A DNA stretch of 64,000 nucleotides from Brevibacterium sediminis (GCF_013623905.1 NZ_JABKDD010000012.1:1-64000); one strand, 5' to 3'. Numbered from the stretch's first letter, positions 33,971-43,359 are shown. Made by a program: numbers and translations. Notes: a model not told the origin generated them from the letters alone.

Positions 33971-35622
33971 GTGAGGAGACCCTGGGACGGGAGGAACCGT
34001 CGGGCGATCCGGTCGAACCGCCAGAGTCGGTCGATCCGCCGGGGCTGGTCGAGCCGGTCGAGGCCGACGAAGTCGAACCCGCATCCTCGGCGCACATCAT
34101 CGGGCGGGCCTCCGCCGTGGCCCTGTGGGGACTGACCGGGAAGATCGTGTCGATCGAAGCCAGCGTCAGCGCGGGCCTGCCGGGAATCGACATCGTCGGA
34201 CTGCCGGATGCCTCGGTGAGCGAATCACGCAAGCGCCTTCGTGCGGCCCTGTCCTACCTCGGCAAACCAGTCGCCACAGAACACCTGACGATCAACCTCA
34301 CCCCGGGAACGGTTCCGAAGATCGGCACCGGATTCGACCTCGGCATCGCCGTCGCCGTGCTCAGAGCACTCTCGTTGATCTCCAACGATGACACAGGCAG
34401 CGTCATCCACTGCGGTGAGATCGGACTCGACGGCAGAATCCGTCCCGTCACCGGGGTGCTCCCGTCCCTGCACACAGCGCTGCAAGCTGGGTTCGACCGC
34501 TTCGTCGTCCCCATCGGCAATGCCGATGAGGCGGGACTCATCGGACGGGCAAGAATCCTCCCGGTCGCCTCGCTGGCCGAGGTGGTCAATGCCTACGGAG
34601 GATCGATGGCCGTACCCGCACTGCCGGCGGTCCTCGAGATGGACCGGCCCGTCCCCGTGAACCCGGAACTCCACGACCTCAGCGAAGTCCAAGGACAGGC
34701 CGAAGGACGTTTCGGCCTCGAAGTCGCCGCGGCAGGTGGCCACAACCTGCTCATGCGCGGAACACCCGGAGCGGGCAAGACCCTGTTGGCCCAATGCCTG
34801 CCCGGAATCCTGCCGCCGCTGAACGACGACGAAGCCGTCGAAGTCGCCACCGTCCGTTCCCTGCGCGGAGAACTCGACGGCAGTGACGGATTCGATCACC
34901 GCCCGCCGTTCGAGGCACCCCATCACCGCAGCACCGCCTCGGCGCTCATCGGCGGACGCCGCCCCGGAACGGTCGGAGTCCTCAGCCGAGCCCACCGCGG
35001 GGTTCTGTTCATGGATGAGGCACCCGAATTCTCACGCGATGTGCTCGAAGCCCTGCGACAGCCGATGGAATCCCGTCGCGTCCACATCCACCGCGCCTGG
35101 GGATCGATGGTGCTTCCGGCATCCTTCCAGCTCATCATGGCCGCAAACCCCTGCCCCTGCGGAGTCGGGATGGCCGGCGCCGGCGGGGACTGTCGGTGCA
35201 CCCCTCTGGACAAACGCCGCTATCGCAATCGGCTCTCCGGGCCGCTGCTCGACCGCGTCGACCTGCAGCTCGAGCTGTTCCCCGTCTCTCCCGCCGACAT
35301 CCGGCTCGGCGGGGACCAGGAGACCAGCACCACGGTGGCCACCCGCGTGTCGGGCGCACGGAAGCGACAGTCGGAACGCTTCGCCGGCTGCGACTGGAGG
35401 CTCAACGCCGAAGCGCCCGGAACCTGGCTGCGCGAACACTTCGCACTCACACCGAAAGACCTGACGGACCTGGACCGGGCACTCGACACCGGCCGGATCA
35501 CCATGCGCGGCTATGACAGGGTGCTGCGTGTCGCAACCACTCTGGCCGACCTGGCGGGAAAGCAGGGTCCCGACCCCGACACGATGAGAATGGCGCTCGC
35601 CTTGCGGACACAGGAGTCATGA
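33967..35622 (+). CDS. YifB/ComM-family Mg-chelatase-like AAA ATPase
   Basis: A 551-aa ATPase of the ComM family, which in Haemophilus helps branch migration during transformation. An N-terminal Lon-protease-like domain (about residues 45-190, with VSAGLPGIDIVGLPD) precedes the AAA domain with Walker A GTPGAGKT, Walker B LFMDEAPEFS and sensor MAANPCPCG containing the zinc-like Cys cluster, then a C-terminal helical domain. The first 40 residues are a Pro/Glu-rich extension. The start GTG 33967 overlaps the yraN stop by GTGA, and dprA follows by ATGA overlap. Confidence 0.93.
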   Translation: MSEETLGREEPSGDPVEPPESVDPPGLVEPVEADEVEPASSAHIIGRASAVALWGLTGKIVSIEASVSAGLPGIDIVGLPDASVSESRKRLRAALSYLGKPVATEHLTINLTPGTVPKIGTGFDLGIAVAVLRALSLISNDDTGSVIHCGEIGLDGRIRPVTGVLPSLHTALQAGFDRFVVPIGNADEAGLIGRARILPVASLAEVVNAYGGSMAVPALPAVLEMDRPVPVNPELHDLSEVQGQAEGRFGLEVAAAGGHNLLMRGTPGAGKTLLAQCLPGILPPLNDDEAVEVATVRSLRGELDGSDGFDHRPPFEAPHHRSTASALIGGRRPGTVGVLSRAHRGVLFMDEAPEFSRDVLEALRQPMESRRVHIHRAWGSMVLPASFQLIMAANPCPCGVGMAGAGGDCRCTPLDKRRYRNRLSGPLLDRVDLQLELFPVSPADIRLGGDQETSTTVATRVSGARKRQSERFAGCDWRLNAEAPGTWLREHFALTPKDLTDLDRALDTGRITMRGYDRVLRVATTLADLAGKQGPDPDTMRMALALRTQES

Positions 35623-36848
35623 CCGTGAACACACATGAGGACGTACGCATGGCCATCGCCTCACTGTTGCGCATCGGTGAGCCCGGCGACGGACTGCTCA
35701 AACAGCTCGTCGACGGAATCGGCCCGGTCGCTGCTCTGGCGATCATCACGGCCGTCGGTCGCGGTGAGACCACCGCGCACAATGCTGTCCAAAGTCTGGC
35801 CGACACCGGCACCGAGGCGGCCGAACACAGTCAGCTGCCAGCGGCCATCGACCGGTGGGCTGTGCGAGCCGGCGAAGCCGACGCGGTCGGGAGCGACCTG
35901 GACAAGATCGCGAGAATCGGCGGCCGACTGATCATTCCCGATGACGATGAGTGGCCCCGAATGCTCGACGACCTCGGCCCTGCAGCACCGCTGGGCCTAT
36001 GGGTGAGAGGAGCAGCTTCCCTCAGCGCCGCACTGACTCGTGCCGTTGCCGTGGTCGGGGCCAGAGCAGCCAGCAACTACGGAACCAAATGCGCCTCTGA
36101 CCTCGCGTGGGATCTTGCCGCTCGCGGAATCACCGTCGTATCCGGCGGCGCGTTCGGCATCGACGCTGCCGCCCACCGTGCCGCCATCGCCCGCGAATCG
36201 CCGACGGTGGCATTCATGGCCGGGGGAGTCGACCGCTTCTACCCGGCGGCGAACGCCGACCTGTTCGAACAGATCCTCGCCACCGGTGCCATCGTGTCCG
36301 AGACTGCACCCGGAATGACGCCGATGCGCCACCGGTTCCTGCTGCGCAACCGACTCATCGCCGCCTCGTCGCAGGTGAGCGTCATCGTCGAAGCCGGCTG
36401 GCGCAGCGGGGCACTCAACACCGCCCGACATGCCCTCGAACTCTCCCGCCAGGTCGCGGCCTTCCCCGGGTCCGTGTACTCGGCGTCCTCGACCGGAGCA
36501 CACAAGCTCCTGCGCGAACACGAAGCGGAACTCGTCACCTGCAGCGACGACGTCATCGCGCTCATGGACGATGACACCCCGGCACTCTTCGACACGGCCG
36601 TGCTCAGTGCTGCGGTGGGGAGTGGAGAACGCCCGCCGTCTCTCGATCCCCGCGAAGGGCTCGACGAGCGGGAGAAGATCTGTCTGAATGCGCTGACCGT
36701 GTCGAAGCCGCTCGACGTCGGCACCATCGCTTCCCGGGCAGGGCTGACGATCGCGGATGCGCTCAACTCTCTCACCGCGCTCGACCTGACCGGATTGGCC
36801 GCACGCCGTGACACCGGATGGGTGAAGCTGCGCAGACCGCGCTCCTGA
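35619..36848 (+). CDS. dprA: DNA-processing protein DprA
   Basis: DprA loads RecA on incoming single-stranded DNA during transformation. The 409-aa protein has the DNA_processg_A Rossmann fold with VVGARAASNYG, SGGAFGIDAAAHRAAI, AGGVDRFYPAAN and the GALNTARHALELSRQV helix. An N-terminal helical part (to about 90) and a C-terminal winged-helix (about 340-409) flank it. ATG 35619 overlaps comM. Together with yraN and comM it makes the usual three-gene DNA-processing group. Confidence 0.94.
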   Translation: MTVNTHEDVRMAIASLLRIGEPGDGLLKQLVDGIGPVAALAIITAVGRGETTAHNAVQSLADTGTEAAEHSQLPAAIDRWAVRAGEADAVGSDLDKIARIGGRLIIPDDDEWPRMLDDLGPAAPLGLWVRGAASLSAALTRAVAVVGARAASNYGTKCASDLAWDLAARGITVVSGGAFGIDAAAHRAAIARESPTVAFMAGGVDRFYPAANADLFEQILATGAIVSETAPGMTPMRHRFLLRNRLIAASSQVSVIVEAGWRSGALNTARHALELSRQVAAFPGSVYSASSTGAHKLLREHEAELVTCSDDVIALMDDDTPALFDTAVLSAAVGSGERPPSLDPREGLDEREKICLNALTVSKPLDVGTIASRAGLTIADALNSLTALDLTGLAARRDTGWVKLRRPRS

Positions 36849-36885
36849 TGCCGGCGATGACCGTCAGTCCGCCGCGGAGACCGCG

Positions 36886-36897
36886 TATCCTGAGGAC
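36886..36897 (+). promoter_or_regulatory. Leaderless promoter module 1 (TATCCT-N6-GTG)
   Basis: TATCCT (36886-36891) then GAGGAC and GTG 36898. The stretch from 36881 onward repeats almost exactly in front of xerC at 37633, with one mismatch over about 25 bases. A start site seven bases after the -10 would coincide with the GTG. Confidence 0.5.
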
Positions 36898-37572
36898 GTG
36901 AGCACAGACTCTCCCGCCGACCATTTCTCTCAGGCCTGGACAGCACTGTTGAGAACCGTCGCCGGACTGCGTGACGGCGACTTCGGGCGAGCCTCCGGCT
37001 GTGCCGGGTGGCGCGTCCAAGACCTCGTGTGCCACCTCATCATCGATGCCCAGGACGTCCTCATCACCCTCGTGACACCGAGCGAGGGCGCACCGACCCA
37101 CGACTCAGCAACCTACTGGACTGTCACAGACTTCCCGCCGACCGGGGATGATCCCCTCGACGCGCTCATCCCGCGATTGGCTGCCGCCTATGAGGACCCG
37201 CAGCTGCTGAAGTTCCACCTCGACGATGTGGGCACAGCCGCCGACCGGGCCGCTCGGCTCGCCGACCCCGAACGACGGGTGGAGACCCAGCACATGGTGC
37301 TCACGATCGGAGACTTCCTCAACGCGTATGTCCTCGAATGGACCCTTCACCACTTCGATCTCATCGCACACCTGCCGAATGCGCCGACTCCGCCGACAGG
37401 CTGCGTCGCTCGAAGCCGGACGATGTTCGAGGACGCTATCGGGGCGACGATCCCCGCGGAACTGACCGATGCCGAAGCACTGCTCATCGGCACGGGACGA
37501 CGACCACCGGACGCGGCGCAGAGATCGGTCCTCGGCGACATAGGCGAACGGCTGCCGTTCATCCTCAGCTGA
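36898..37572 (+). CDS. Maleylpyruvate isomerase-family, mycothiol-dependent-type protein
   Basis: A 224-aa helical-bundle protein of the MDMPI_N/DinB superfamily. The conserved beginning with CAGWRVQDLVCHLIIDAQDVL contains the His that in related enzymes helps bind zinc, and EWTLHHFDLIAHL supplies the later His residues. Members use mycothiol, the actinobacterial thiol, or act as unknown-function relatives. It is between dprA and xerC with its own promoter-like module. The substrate is unknown. Confidence 0.75.
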   Translation: MSTDSPADHFSQAWTALLRTVAGLRDGDFGRASGCAGWRVQDLVCHLIIDAQDVLITLVTPSEGAPTHDSATYWTVTDFPPTGDDPLDALIPRLAAAYEDPQLLKFHLDDVGTAADRAARLADPERRVETQHMVLTIGDFLNAYVLEWTLHHFDLIAHLPNAPTPPTGCVARSRTMFEDAIGATIPAELTDAEALLIGTGRRPPDAAQRSVLGDIGERLPFILS

Positions 37573-37637
37573 GGCCTGATGGCCGACACCTGACGCCTGA
37601 TGGCCGACGGAAAACGGCGGCGTCCTTCGGCGCCGCG

Positions 37638-37649
37638 TATCCTGGGGAC
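37638..37649 (+). promoter_or_regulatory. Leaderless promoter module 2 (TATCCT-N6-GTG)
   Basis: TATCCT (37638-37643), GGGGAC and GTG 37650, matching the module at 36886 apart from one base. Confidence 0.5.
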
Positions 37650-38765
37650 GTGAGCACATCATCGACCGTCGCCGAGGTTGTGTCAGGCTATGCCGACCAC
37701 CTGAGGTCTCGTGACGTCTCCGAACACACCGCCCGAGCCTACGTCGCCGACGTCTCCGACTTCCTCGATCACGCCGTGCACTCGACGAAGCTCCGACAGG
37801 GGAGCGGAGAGGGGCACCTCACGACGGCATCCGGCGCACGGATCGACATCGCTGCGATCGAACTCGACGATCTGCGGTCCTGGCTCATCGCCCTGGACGA
37901 TGCCGGTGCCGCGAAATCGACGGTGGCTCGCAAGATCGCGGCAGTGCGCTCCTTCTTCGCCTACGGTGTGAGCAACCTGGGAGTGCCGAACAACCCGGCC
38001 GCGCGTCTGCGGACTCCGAAGAAGGACTCCCGCCTACCCACGGTGCTCAAACCTCAGCAGGCCGCCGACCTCATCTCCGCCGCCGAGAACCACCGAACCG
38101 GAGTCACCGGCGTGGGGCGGAGACGGAAAGGGGGAAGCGCCGACAACGGCATGGATACGAGTGGCTTGATGGCAGACGATTCCTCGACGAGCGACCCGGC
38201 TGCAGACGACACCACGACGGGTGATTCCGCACAGCACGGCAAGAACGATCCACTCGATGCGGCCAAACGCATCCGCGATGCCGCAATCCTGGAAATGCTC
38301 TACGCCACTGCGGTGCGCGTCTCGGAGCTGACCGGACTCGACCGCAGCGACATCGATCACCGCGCATCGATGATCACCGTGCTCGGCAAGGGCAACAAAG
38401 AACGTCGCGTCCCGTTCGGGACCCCGGCACGCAGAGCCCTCGACGACTGGCTCGCCGCCCGCGAACTGTTCACCGGTCCTCACAGCGGCGACGCACTGTT
38501 CCTCGGCGTTCGCGGGGGACGCATCGGCGCCAGGCAGGTGCGCGAACTCGTTCACCGGTACGGCTCCGACGACCCCAGCGCCCCGGACATCGGACCACAC
38601 GGACTGCGACACTCTGCGGCCACACACATGCTCGACCGCGGTGCCGACCTGCGTCAGATCCAAGAGCTGCTCGGCCACTCCACGATGAGCAGCACCCAGA
38701 TCTACACTCAGGTATCCATGCAGCGTCTGCAGGACACCTACCGGCGAGCACACCCGCGAGCCTGA
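37650..38765 (+). CDS. xerC: Tyrosine recombinase XerC with an internal insertion
   Basis: XerC, with XerD, resolves chromosome dimers at dif. The 371-aa protein has an N-terminal core-binding domain (to about 130) and the catalytic domain with Arg in TAVRVSELTGL, Lys in GKGNKERRVPF, HGLRHSAATHML, the GHSTMSSTQIYTQVS box carrying His and the Tyr nucleophile. Between residues about 147 and 205 is an insertion rich in Ser, Asp, Thr and Gly, absent from ordinary XerC of about 300 aa; it falls just before the RDAAILEMLYATAVR helix. GTG 37650 was chosen for its promoter module. Confidence 0.92.
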   Translation: MSTSSTVAEVVSGYADHLRSRDVSEHTARAYVADVSDFLDHAVHSTKLRQGSGEGHLTTASGARIDIAAIELDDLRSWLIALDDAGAAKSTVARKIAAVRSFFAYGVSNLGVPNNPAARLRTPKKDSRLPTVLKPQQAADLISAAENHRTGVTGVGRRRKGGSADNGMDTSGLMADDSSTSDPAADDTTTGDSAQHGKNDPLDAAKRIRDAAILEMLYATAVRVSELTGLDRSDIDHRASMITVLGKGNKERRVPFGTPARRALDDWLAARELFTGPHSGDALFLGVRGGRIGARQVRELVHRYGSDDPSAPDIGPHGLRHSAATHMLDRGADLRQIQELLGHSTMSSTQIYTQVSMQRLQDTYRRAHPRA

Positions 38766-38828
38766 GACTCACAGAGACGGATTTGGCCGGCAGAGTCATG
38801 GCGGAAGCGTCGGCCTGGCCGAGGCCTC

Positions 38829-39899
38829 CTACTTCCGGAATTCCCAGTGCCAGGGCTCGGGCAGGGACCCCGTCTGCCGTGCCCAACCGGGATGAATCCA
38901 CCCGAACTTCGGCGCATTCGCCCGCATCCACTGATGCTGCGCGGTGCCGAAGGAATTGATCCCGCTGCCGAGGTCGACGGCCAGCGCCCACCCGTGATTC
39001 GACGTTCCCGGTGTCGCCGCCATCCGCCCCTTTCGCCGTTTGAGGATCACCTGCGTGGCGTAGTCCCGGTAAGCATCGGTGACCGAGATCGGGGCGCCGA
39101 ACCGAGCCTCGAACGCCGACGAGAGCCGATCGAAAGCCGCTTGAGCATCGCAGCGCAGCATCTGCCCGGGGGCCGACTCCAACTGGCACATCGCCGAGGC
39201 GGGAATCTGCCCATTGCTGTGACCGCCCCACGCTCCGGCACCGGAGGTGGCCGAATCTCCGCCGCCTTTCGGTTCCTTCGCGGGCTTCCGTGACAGAGGC
39301 AGAAGTGCCGACTGCTCCTGGCCGAAGAACTTGCCCGGATCGACGTACCTCTGATCGCTCGCGGCCGGCCATGCTCCTATATGCAGGCACGAACGCTGAC
39401 AGTGGCCACCGCTGCCCACCGTGCCGATCTTCTCGACGGCGGCAAATCCCTCACCCTTCTTCAACGACGTCGCGGCCGGTTGGAACGTGAGCACATGATC
39501 GGACTCGGTGAGGATGCTGACGGTCGCAGTCCCCGCCACCGTGCCGGCAAAGCGGATCGTCCCTTCCGTCGGTGCCCGCAGCGGTTCGCCAACGACAGCG
39601 AGCACGTCGATTCCGCGATGCCCCTTGAGCCACGGCTTGTCCGGAGGATCAAAGGCTTCGATGATCTCCATCGCCGGCACCGGGGTGACCCAGTTCGTCG
39701 GTGCGCTCCTCTGAAGGCTGATCTGTGTCCGTGTCGACGCAGCCCCGGAGGCGGCGCTCGCCGTTGGGGGAGTGCTCGTGAGCACAAGCGCCGCTGCGAT
39801 GATCGCGGCAAGGAGCAGTGACTGCGGTGAGCCGAGGCTTGAGCGTCTCGTTCGGAGATGGAGCAGCAGGCGGAGACGGTCGAACGCGAAGTGAGTCAT
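38829..39899 (-). CDS. Secreted M23-like/M15 peptidase fusion
   Basis: A 356-aa exported protein: basic N-terminus, hydrophobic signal (about residues 27-44) and a signal-peptidase-type ASA cut near 49. The first domain (about 75-195) resembles LytM/M23 with HRGID (H94, D98) and GHCQRSCLHIG (H173), but the first His of the HxH pair is Cys171 and the YAHL His is missing, so it is probably inactive. The second (about 245-354) is an M15/VanY-like D,D-carboxypeptidase with zinc ligands in SNHGWALAVDLG (H302, D309) and PWHWEF (H351). It may trim peptidoglycan stem peptides. ATG 39899 is chosen over 39935. Confidence 0.82.
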   Translation of the reverse strand: MTHFAFDRLRLLLHLRTRRSSLGSPQSLLLAAIIAAALVLTSTPPTASAASGAASTRTQISLQRSAPTNWVTPVPAMEIIEAFDPPDKPWLKGHRGIDVLAVVGEPLRAPTEGTIRFAGTVAGTATVSILTESDHVLTFQPAATSLKKGEGFAAVEKIGTVGSGGHCQRSCLHIGAWPAASDQRYVDPGKFFGQEQSALLPLSRKPAKEPKGGGDSATSGAGAWGGHSNGQIPASAMCQLESAPGQMLRCDAQAAFDRLSSAFEARFGAPISVTDAYRDYATQVILKRRKGRMAATPGTSNHGWALAVDLGSGINSFGTAQHQWMRANAPKFGWIHPGWARQTGSLPEPWHWEFRK

Positions 39900-40176
39900 G
39901 GGAGCATGCAAACCCCTAGGGCGCGGTCGTGTCACCCGTGAGTATCACCCCTGTGGACGAGCTGCCTCCACCCACAAGCCAAAGACGTTCGAGTGCGGCG
40001 ACCGTCCACAGGAAGCGATGGTCGAGTGCACCGAATCGACGGCAATCCGGCTCCACACGCCCGACGGGACCCTGCGCTCCGACACTCGCCCGCACCCATC
40101 GATCCCCACCCGTCGACGTAAGAGTCGGTGCGACGATACGGCCCGGCGGGCCGCCTCGGCGAGGGATCGATCTCGA

Positions 40177-40207
40177 TTGGAAATGACTTGCCCAACCGGG
40201 ATAGACT
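40177..40207 (+). promoter_or_regulatory. rpsB-tsf promoter
   Basis: TTGGAA (40177-40182) and TAGACT (40202-40207), spacing 19. The spacing is a little long, and the -10 is the better box. Confidence 0.45.
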
Positions 40208-40415
40208 TAAGCCCAGCAGAAGCGTGTCTTCTGACTACGCGTATCCGAATTCTTCTCCTTCCCATGGTGCAGGCAGCCGTCAGGTGTGCCTGTGGGGCGG
40301 ACGAACCGGGTACCAGGAATCAACCGAAAATGTCATCGACGCATCCCGTCGATCGAATCGATGCGGACCCTCAGAGGTTCGCTTTGAGAGCGATCGACGC
40401 GCGCGTGACGTAAAA

Positions 40416-40430
40416 GCACCCTGAGGGTGC
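40416..40430 (+). promoter_or_regulatory. Hairpin before the rpsB ribosome site
   Basis: GCACCC-TGA-GGGTGC, followed by AGAGAAAGGAGGGCG and the ATG. In the rpsB leader such a hairpin could be an S2 autoregulatory element, but this is not shown by the sequence. Confidence 0.35.
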
Positions 40431-40450
40431 AGAGAAAGGAGGGCGTCGGC

Positions 40451-41368
40451 ATGGCCGTCGTCACCATCCGCCAGCTGCTCGACAGCGGCGTTCACTTTGG
40501 ACACCAGACCCGTCGTTGGAACCCGAAGATGAAGCGCTTCATCTTCACCGAGCGCAACGGCATCTACATCATCGACCTGCAGAAGTCGCTGGGCTACATC
40601 GACAACGCCTTCGAATTCGTCAAGGAGACCGTGGCCCACGGCGGCTCGATCCTCTTCGTCGGCACCAAGAAGCAGGCCCAGGAATCCATCGCTGAGCAGG
40701 CTCAGCGCGTGGGTCAGCCCTACGTCAACCAGCGTTGGCTCGGCGGTATGCTCACGAACTTCCAGACCATCTCGATGCGTCTGCGCCGCCTCAAGGAACT
40801 CGAAGAGATCGACTTCGACGACGTTGCAGGTTCCTCGCACACCAAGAAGGAACTGCTCATCCTGCGTCGCGAGAAGGACAAGCTCGAGAAGACCCTCGGC
40901 GGCATCCGCGACATGCAGCGCACCCCGTCGGCCGTCTGGATCGTCGACACCAAGAAGGAACACCTCGCGGTCGACGAAGCCAAGAAGCTGGGCATCCCGG
41001 TCATCGGCATCCTCGACACCAACTGCGACCCGGACGACGTCAACTACCCGATCCCGGGCAACGACGACGCCATCCGCTCCGTCTCGCTGCTGACCCGCGT
41101 CGTCGCCGACGCCGTGGCCGAGGGCCTCATCGCCCGCCACTCCTCGGACGACGCGAGCGGTGAGAAGAACGTCTCCGCCGTCGAGCCCATGCCCGAGTGG
41201 GAGCGCGAGCTCCTCGAAGGCAAGACCGAAGAGAACGGCACCGAGGCTGCTGCCCCGGCCGAAGAAGCCGCTCCGGCCGCTGAGGCTGCTCCTGCGGCCG
41301 ACGCCGAGAACGCCGAAGCCGCTCCGGCCGCTGAAGCTGCCGACTCCACCGAGTCGACCGAGTCCTGA
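40451..41368 (+). CDS. rpsB: 30S ribosomal protein S2
   Basis: A 305-aa S2 with [43 protein letters not shown] and [20 protein letters not shown]. The core ends near residue 245. The last ~60 residues are an acidic, Ala/Glu-rich extension ([11 protein letters not shown] and similar), common in high-GC actinobacteria. AGGAGG lies close to ATG 40451. tsf follows after 33 bases as usual. Confidence 0.96.
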   Translation: MAVVTIRQLLDSGVHFGHQTRRWNPKMKRFIFTERNGIYIIDLQKSLGYIDNAFEFVKETVAHGGSILFVGTKKQAQESIAEQAQRVGQPYVNQRWLGGMLTNFQTISMRLRRLKELEEIDFDDVAGSSHTKKELLILRREKDKLEKTLGGIRDMQRTPSAVWIVDTKKEHLAVDEAKKLGIPVIGILDTNCDPDDVNYPIPGNDDAIRSVSLLTRVVADAVAEGLIARHSSDDASGEKNVSAVEPMPEWERELLEGKTEENGTEAAAPAEEAAPAAEAAPAADAENAEAAPAAEAADSTESTES

Positions 41369-41401
41369 TTTCGTTTAACTCCACCATCCTGAGGAGAAGG
41401 A

Positions 41402-42229
41402 ATGGCAAACTACACTGCCGCTGATATCAAGGCACTGCGCGAGAAGACCGGCGCCGGAATGATGGACGTCAAGAAGGCTCTCGACGAGTCCGACGGCGAC
41501 CAGACGAAGGCCATGGAAGCCCTGCGCATCAAGGGCCTCAAGGGCGCCACCAAGCGCGAAGGCCGCTCGACCTCCGACGGTCTGGTCGCGACCTCCGTCG
41601 AAGGCGGAGTCGGCACCATGATCGAGCTCAACTCGGAAACCGACTTCGTTGCGAAGTCCGAACCGTTCGTCAAGCTCTCCGAAGAGGTCCTCGAGCTTGC
41701 CGTGGCCAACAAGGCCGATTCGGCCGAGGCTCTCCTCGCCGCTGAGACCGACGGCAAGCCCGTCTCCCAGTTCATCACCGAATCCGGTGCCTCGCTGGGC
41801 GAGAAGGTCGAACTGCGTCGCGTGGGCCGTGTCGAAGGCTCCAAGATCGCCTCCTACCTGCACCGCACCAACAAGGACCTGCCCCCGCAGGTCGGCGTGC
41901 TGCTGGCCTTCGAAGGTGACGACGAGACCGTGGCACACGATGTCGCCGTGCACATCGCCGCTATGGCCCCGAAGTACTTCTCCCGCGAAGACGTTCCCGC
42001 CGACCTCGTCGAGAACGAGCGTCGCATCGCCGAAGACACCGCGAAGAACGAAGGCAAGCCCGAACAGGCTCTGCCGAAGATCATCGAGGGTCGCGTCAAC
42101 GGCTTCTTCAAGGAGAACTGCCTGCTCGACCAGGGATTCGCCAAGGATCCCAAGCAGTCCGTGGCCAAGGTCCTCGAGGCCGCCGGCGTCAAGGCCACCG
42201 GCTTCCTGCGCTACCGCGTCGGAGCCTGA
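41402..42229 (+). CDS. tsf: Elongation factor Ts
   Basis: EF-Ts exchanges GDP for GTP on EF-Tu. The 275-aa protein has the UBA-like N-terminus ADIKALREKTGAGMMDVKKAL with the EF-Tu-contact TDFVA segment (ELNSETDFVAKSEPF) and the two dimerisation subdomains. ATG 41402 is preceded by GAGGAG. A strong terminator follows at 42304. Confidence 0.96.
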   Translation: MANYTAADIKALREKTGAGMMDVKKALDESDGDQTKAMEALRIKGLKGATKREGRSTSDGLVATSVEGGVGTMIELNSETDFVAKSEPFVKLSEEVLELAVANKADSAEALLAAETDGKPVSQFITESGASLGEKVELRRVGRVEGSKIASYLHRTNKDLPPQVGVLLAFEGDDETVAHDVAVHIAAMAPKYFSREDVPADLVENERRIAEDTAKNEGKPEQALPKIIEGRVNGFFKENCLLDQGFAKDPKQSVAKVLEAAGVKATGFLRYRVGA

Positions 42230-42303
42230 ATCACCACTGACCGTGAAGCAGACAGATCTCTGCTTCCCAGGTTCACCGAGTGAGTGAGAACTCACCCGAG
42301 GAG

Positions 42304-42336
42304 CGGGGTCGGACCAATCGGTCCGGCCCCGTTTTT
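42304..42336 (+). terminator. Terminator after rpsB-tsf
   Basis: CGGGGTCGGACC and GGTCCGGCCCCG form a 12-bp stem (one G-U pair) with loop AATC, followed directly by TTTTT. Canonical rho-independent terminator. Confidence 0.9.
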
Positions 42337-42339
42337 CGC

Positions 42340-42345
42340 TAAACT
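42340..42345 (+). promoter_or_regulatory. Possible pyrH -10 box
   Basis: TAAACT just after the terminator and 69 bases before the pyrH ATG. No clear -35, which would fall in the terminator stem. Confidence 0.35.
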
Positions 42346-42413
42346 GACCCAGACGCCCGATCACAGTGACGATCCCACCGGGTACAGACCTGCCCGCACG
42401 GAAGAAGGACTCC

Positions 42414-43166
42414 ATGACAAGCACCCCTGTTCACGAATCCAGCTACGCCAGCCGCGCGGTGCGCTCCCATCGGCGCCGCGTTCTGCTCAAGCTCTCCGGC
42501 GAGGTCTTCGGCGGCGGCAAGATCGGCGTCGATCCCGACGTCGTGGCCGCAGTTGCCCGCGAGGTCGCTCCCACGACCGAGGACGTCGAGGTCAGCATCG
42601 TCGTCGGCGGCGGCAACTTCTTCCGCGGAGCCGAACTCTCCCAGCGCGGCATGGACCGCACCCGTGCCGATTACATGGGCATGCTCGGCACCGTGATGAA
42701 CTGCCTGGCACTGCAGGACTTCCTCGAACAGACGGGTGTCGACACCCGCGTGCAGACCGCGATCCCCATGTCGCAGGTCGCCGAATCGTATATTCCCCGC
42801 CGTGCCATGCGGCACATGGAGAAGAACCGCGTCGTCATCTTCGGCGCCGGCGCCGGACTCCCGTACTTCTCCACCGACACCGTGGCCGCCCAGCGCGCAC
42901 TTGAAGTGCATGCCGATGAGGTCCTCATCGCCAAGAACGGTGTCGACGGCGTCTACACCGCCGACCCCAAGGTCGACCCGAAGGCCGAGAAGATCTCCGA
43001 GATCAGTTACCAAGACGCCCTGCAGCGAGGCCTCAAAGTCGTCGACGCGACCGCCTTCAGCCTGTGCATGGACAACAAGCTGCCGATGCACGTCTTCGGT
43101 ATGGAAGGCGAGGGCAACCTGCGCAAGGCCATCATCGGTGAGAAGATCGGCACGGTCGTCCACTGA
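42414..43166 (+). CDS. pyrH: UMP kinase
   Basis: PyrH makes UDP from UMP, feeding pyrimidine nucleotides. The 250-aa amino-acid-kinase-fold protein has [25 protein letters not shown], the [16 protein letters not shown] helix, and [17 protein letters not shown] 42414 gives a 15-residue lead-in before the core; an upstream ATG at 42366 would lie on the promoter. Context tsf-pyrH-frr is standard. Confidence 0.95.
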   Translation: MTSTPVHESSYASRAVRSHRRRVLLKLSGEVFGGGKIGVDPDVVAAVAREVAPTTEDVEVSIVVGGGNFFRGAELSQRGMDRTRADYMGMLGTVMNCLALQDFLEQTGVDTRVQTAIPMSQVAESYIPRRAMRHMEKNRVVIFGAGAGLPYFSTDTVAAQRALEVHADEVLIAKNGVDGVYTADPKVDPKAEKISEISYQDALQRGLKVVDATAFSLCMDNKLPMHVFGMEGEGNLRKAIIGEKIGTVVH

Positions 43167-43176
43167 GACCCACCCT

Positions 43177-43186
43177 CGCCGAGGCG
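43177..43186. repeat. CGCCGAGGCG word in the pyrH-frr spacer
   Basis: One of the few noncoding copies of the word that recurs through the window. A close relative CACCGAGGCGG is 53 bases further, near 43236. Confidence 0.5.
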
Positions 43187-43317
43187 GTCCGACGCTGAAC
43201 GCAGGCGGATCCTCAAGGTGGGGGACCGTCTCCACCGAGGCGGTCATCCGCTTGGCATCCACGCAGGTGAGAACACTCCTGCGATGATTCGGTGCGGCAT
43301 TTTTCAGTGATGACCCA

Positions 43318-43323
43318 TAGAAT
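43318..43323 (+). promoter_or_regulatory. Likely frr -10 box
   Basis: TAGAAT, 37 bases before the GTG start of frr. No distinct -35. Confidence 0.4.
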
Positions 43324-43359
43324 GAACCCAAAGCTTTAAGAAGAGGGAAAGAGGCAACC

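Larger units (their letters stand above)
39900..40450. other. Noncoding stretch upstream of rpsB
   Basis: About 550 bases between the divergent peptidase gene and rpsB. The promoter for rpsB is at about 40177-40207, leaving a leader near 240 bases, with a small hairpin directly before the ribosome site. A CGCCTCGGCG word is at 40152-40161. Long open frames here have no coding character and I call no gene. Confidence 0.5.

Noticed and set aside
39898..40413. A 171-codon plus-strand frame in the rpsB upstream region
   Set aside because: Composition is Arg/Thr-rich without domain or ribosome site, and it would cover the rpsB promoter.
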